From: Rhodothermus profundi
Lineage (GTDB): Bacteria > Bacteroidota > Rhodothermia > Rhodothermales > Rhodothermaceae
Assembly (NCBI RefSeq): GCF_900142415.1
Contig: NZ_FRAU01000005.1
Location: forward strand, 99,854-163,853
Direction of reading: 5' to 3'
DNA length: 64,000 nt
Each line of letters starts with the position of its first letter. The first letter of the stretch is position 1. The notes under the pieces are model-generated. The model was not told the origin of the DNA and ran no database searches. It saw only the letters and a program-made list of their open reading frames with translations. Positions 61,356 to 64,000 of this stretch are shown here, piece after piece. Position numbers and translations under genes: made by a program.

Positions 61356-62606
61356 TCACGAGCTCCACCGATCGGCTCGTAGCAGCGCCGGATCAATTGG
61401 AGGCGTGTCTTCTCCAACAAGCGCTGCCACCAGCTCACCGGTCACAGCCGCCAGTGAAATGCCCAGCATGGCATGGCCGGTGGCCAGCCAGAGGTTGTCG
61501 GTACCGGGCACCCGATCAACTACCGGCAGGCCATCCGGGGTGCAGGGACGCAGCCCCGCCCAGATCTCAGCCTGCTCTATTGGAGGCAAGGGTAGCGCTG
61601 GCAGGTACCGTTGAGCAGCTCGGTAAATGGCCTGCACGCGTCGCTGTCGAATAGACAGCTCCAGCCCGGACAGCTCCAGCGTTCCAGCCAGGCGAAATGC
61701 CTCCCGGAATGGGGTTACTGCCACTTTGGTCTCAGTCAGGAGCAGCGGACGCCGGGGCACCAGCTCTGGTGGCGGCGTGAAGGTTAAACTATACCCCTTG
61801 GCCGGCTGCAACGGCAACCGGTATCCGACTGCCCGTACCAGACGGGCCGACCAGGCGCCGGCAGCCACCACCACCTGATCGGCGGCCAGCGTGCCATTAG
61901 ACGTCTGCACCTCGGTTACCTGGCGTCCTCGACGCACCAGTCCGGTAACCTCTGTCTCTGGCAAAAACTGCACGCCCTGCCGTTCCAGATAGCGGTGCAG
62001 CGCTGCCGTAAATCGATCGGGCCGCAGATGGGCATCTCCCGGAAAGAACAGACCGCCTATCGCGCGCACCTCCATGCCCGCCAGCTCATTCAACCGATCC
62101 ACCGGAACCCACTCATGGGTCATGCCCAACCGCGCTGCCTCTCGGGCCAGTTGTTCACACTCGCCTCGCCCTTCTTCACTCTGGTAAGGCATCAGCAGGC
62201 CGTCCTGACGCAACTCAAAATCCTCCGTTACGTCCTGGATCTGGGCTGTCAGATCGCGACTGCGCTCCAGCAGCGCCTGCAATACCGGAGCACTGCGCGT
62301 TACATGCGTTGCCGTGGCCGACCGGCGAAAGCGCCAGAGCCACCGGAAAAGCTCCAGATCCCATCGAGGCCGAATATAGAAAGGGCTTTCTGGATCCAGC
62401 AGCCAGCGCAATCCTTTTCCAATCACGCCAGGTGCTGCAAGCGGTACCATGTGACTCGGACTCAAAAATCCGGCGTTCCCGTAGGAACAGCCATTGCCAA
62501 TAGGGCCCTGGTCCAGTACCGTAATGGAAAAAACTCCCCGTCGATGCAGAAAAAAGGCGGACGCCAACCCGATAGCGCCGCCTCCTACAATAACAACCGA
62601 TGCCAT
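61356..62606 (-). CDS. FAD-dependent D-amino acid (D-hydroxyproline) dehydrogenase
   Basis: The 416-residue DAO-family flavoprotein has the dinucleotide site VVIVGGGAIGLASAFFLHRR at the N-terminus, the GNGCSYGNAGFLSPSHMVPL segment, and the late GLRPCTPDGLPVVDRVPGTD with WLATGHAMLGISLAAVTGEL. DadA and D-hydroxyproline dehydrogenases share this form. Being 53 bases downstream of a 4-hydroxyproline epimerase gene it most likely oxidises cis-4-hydroxy-D-proline to the pyrroline. No membrane helix is visible beyond the hydrophobic edge. Confidence 0.87.
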   Translation of the reverse strand: MASVVIVGGGAIGLASAFFLHRRGVFSITVLDQGPIGNGCSYGNAGFLSPSHMVPLAAPGVIGKGLRWLLDPESPFYIRPRWDLELFRWLWRFRRSATATHVTRSAPVLQALLERSRDLTAQIQDVTEDFELRQDGLLMPYQSEEGRGECEQLAREAARLGMTHEWVPVDRLNELAGMEVRAIGGLFFPGDAHLRPDRFTAALHRYLERQGVQFLPETEVTGLVRRGRQVTEVQTSNGTLAADQVVVAAGAWSARLVRAVGYRLPLQPAKGYSLTFTPPPELVPRRPLLLTETKVAVTPFREAFRLAGTLELSGLELSIRQRRVQAIYRAAQRYLPALPLPPIEQAEIWAGLRPCTPDGLPVVDRVPGTDNLWLATGHAMLGISLAAVTGELVAALVGEDTPPIDPALLRADRWSS

Positions 62607-62659
62607 ATCCTGCCAATCGGATGGTTACCTCTAGCTTCTTTTTATCATTTTAATTTAAT

Positions 62660-63661
62660 TTAGAGCACCTGAAAGCCATGACAGTATGGATCAGCTTCAT
62701 CAATGAAAATCGTGTTGAATCCGATCACCCGGGCCCATCCTTCAATGCTGGGAATGATGGCAGGGTATTCTCCCACGCGCGCCGTCGCTTCAACACGCCC
62801 GATGAACAGGCTGCCGATAATGCTCTCGTGCACAAAGCTGTCCCCTACGTTCAGCTTCCCTTTCGCGTAGAGCTGGGCCATCCGAGCTGACGTGCCCGTC
62901 CCACAGGGCGACCGGTCGATGGCTCTCCTGCCGTAAAAGACCGCGTTGCGGGCATTGGCTTCCGGATGACGCGGCGGACCGGTCCACATGACATGACTGA
63001 GCCCCGAAATGCGTGGATCTTCAGGGTGCACAAAACGGTGCGCGGCATTCAACCGCTCCCGAATCACCGGACTCCAGCGCAGTATGTCCAGCGCCGAGAT
63101 GGCCTCCAGGCCCGGATAGTTCTCCTGGGGATCAATAATCGCGTAGAAGTTCCCGCCATAAGCCACGTCTACCCGTAACACGCCCAGCTCCGGACACTCC
63201 ACGCAAAGGCCCTCTGCATAGAGAAACGAAGGCACGTTGACAATGCGCACCGCCTCCACATAGTCACCGACCTTCCGATAGTAGGCCTCTACGCGGCCAG
63301 CAGGTACTTCAAGCGCCACGACCCCTTCCCTTCGGGGACGCACCAGACCATGTTCCAGCAGCACCGTGACCGTTCCGATCGTTCCATGCCCGCACATGGG
63401 CAGGCAACCGCTTGTCTCAATAAAGACCAGCCCTATATCGCAGTCAGGCCGTTGCGTCGGGTAAAGCAGACTGCCCGACATCATGTCGTGGCCGCGCGGC
63501 TCAAACATTAACCCGGTGCGAATCCAGTCGTAACGTGCCATAAAATCCAGCCGCTTTTCGGCCATCGTATCGCCCTGCAACGGGGGCGCTCCCCCTACCA
63601 CAACCCGCACCGGATTGCCACAGGTGTGCGCATCAATGCACCAGAACGTGTAGCGCGCCAT
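62660..63661 (-). CDS. 4-Hydroxyproline 2-epimerase (proline racemase family)
   Basis: The 333-residue enzyme interconverts trans-4-hydroxy-L-proline and cis-4-hydroxy-D-proline. Both catalytic Cys are present: Cys90 in LPMCGHGTIGTV and Cys253 in DRSPCGTGTSARMAQL. Their presence excludes the trans-3-hydroxyproline dehydratase subgroup, in which one Cys is replaced by Thr. Signature DAHTCGNPVRVVVGG opens the protein. It precedes the FAD dehydrogenase in the same direction and follows the GntR regulator gene, which suggests an inducible hydroxyproline catabolic operon. The later enzymes (deaminase and semialdehyde dehydrogenase) are not in view. Confidence 0.93.
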   Translation of the reverse strand: MARYTFWCIDAHTCGNPVRVVVGGAPPLQGDTMAEKRLDFMARYDWIRTGLMFEPRGHDMMSGSLLYPTQRPDCDIGLVFIETSGCLPMCGHGTIGTVTVLLEHGLVRPRREGVVALEVPAGRVEAYYRKVGDYVEAVRIVNVPSFLYAEGLCVECPELGVLRVDVAYGGNFYAIIDPQENYPGLEAISALDILRWSPVIRERLNAAHRFVHPEDPRISGLSHVMWTGPPRHPEANARNAVFYGRRAIDRSPCGTGTSARMAQLYAKGKLNVGDSFVHESIIGSLFIGRVEATARVGEYPAIIPSIEGWARVIGFNTIFIDEADPYCHGFQVL

Positions 63662-63724
63662 CTTTCCGCTGCCTTGCTCAGCCTACTGGCGGACGTGCTG
63701 CCACATGCCCCGCCAGGCAGTCGC

Positions 63725-64000
63725 TCAGGGCGCAACCGTTCGCTGAATCACCCGATGCGTAAAACGCTCCATCGCCCGAATTAATTCCTCAGAAGCTGCT
63801 TCGGCCGCCTCAACCGCCTCTTCTGCAATGCACTCCATCAATTGCGTATGCAGTTGAATGGCCTCTTCCAGGTCGCCTTCATGATGATAGGCATACCAGA
63901 AACGGCGGCTCAGCGTATGCAGCGGCGCTACTGCCCGAACCGCAAACCGGTTGTGGCAGGCCGCCTCAACCAGATGATCAAATCGACGGTCTAACTGCAT
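63725..64000 (-). CDS. GntR-family regulator, C-terminal FCD domain (partial)
   Basis: The frame runs leftward into the window from beyond 64000; 91 C-terminal residues are visible. MQLDRRFDHLVEAACHNRFA, LHTLSRRFWYAYHH and DLEEAIQLHTQLMECIAEEA match the FCD ligand domain with metal-binding Asp and His. The N-terminal winged helix lies outside the window. It is the likely regulator of the hydroxyproline genes 63 bases downstream. Confidence 0.82.
   Translation of the reverse strand: MQLDRRFDHLVEAACHNRFAVRAVAPLHTLSRRFWYAYHHEGDLEEAIQLHTQLMECIAEEAVEAAEAASEELIRAMERFTHRVIQRTVAP

Overview
The window looks like chromosome from Rhodothermus marinus or a very close relative (Rhodothermota: marine, thermophilic, GC-rich). 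The strongest clue is a two-step mannosylglycerate pathway (mpgS-mpgP) divergent from a GH63 mannosylglycerate hydrolase. Other clues are an RtcB ligase, a Tricorn protease, a kelch protein with a type IX-style C-terminal sorting domain, many lipoproteins, and a Rho factor with an acidic insert. I saw no CRISPR array, rRNA operon, phage, intact insertion sequence or replication origin.

Layout. 1-9 kb: a truncated gene behind a metal-regulator-like palindrome, an FKBP/SlyD-type isomerase, a hemolysin III-type membrane protein, then a leftward run mrdA-rodA-argS-pheA-ftsX-DUF4097 lipoprotein (cell wall elongation, Arg-tRNA charging, Phe synthesis, FtsX). 9-16.6 kb: a secreted HExxH peptidase/beta-propeller/outer-membrane-barrel fusion, a PhzF protein, pyrD with Cys where class 2 enzymes carry Ser, an acyl-CoA ligase, tRNA-Pro(CGG) and a decayed tRNA copy. 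16.7-23.6 kb: a nitrosative/Fe-S stress island. A SufR-like regulator is divergent from ric (Fe-S repair), a 46-aa small protein, a DUF59 protein and a DUF2249 protein, followed by CopD-like, cupin, three histidine-bearing membrane proteins and a glycosyltransferase. 23.7-31 kb: acetamidase-like lipoprotein, guanine deaminase, TPR/GWxTD-like protein, rhomboid, MgtC-DUF4010 protein, purQ, then a 677-bp stretch without a convincing gene. 31-38.3 kb: folC, rho with a structured leader, Tricorn protease and a HAD phosphatase. 38.3-46.8 kb: a heavy-metal RND efflux operon (TolC-CusA-CusB types) divergent from its probable two-component regulator. 46.8-55 kb: a PQQ-type sugar dehydrogenase lipoprotein and a tightly coupled string of lipoprotein, sigma-54 activator, Ser/Thr kinase with PEGA-like tail, kelch protein and TPR membrane protein. 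55-60.5 kb: rtcB and the mannosylglycerate locus. 60.5-64 kb: an unrecognised Cys-His-Asp protein and a 4-hydroxyproline catabolism set (FAD dehydrogenase, epimerase, GntR regulator cut by the window edge).

The two best candidates for something not fully described are the ric island and the overlapping sigma-54 activator/kinase string. In the first, genes for a tiny acidic protein, a DUF59 protein and a DUF2249 protein are translationally coupled behind ric under an apparent Fe-S sensor, next to three small membrane proteins sharing a histidine motif. In the second, the activator and kinase genes overlap by 22 bases and lie between genes for envelope lipoproteins and secreted proteins. All functions are inferred from recognised family features; no searches were run.
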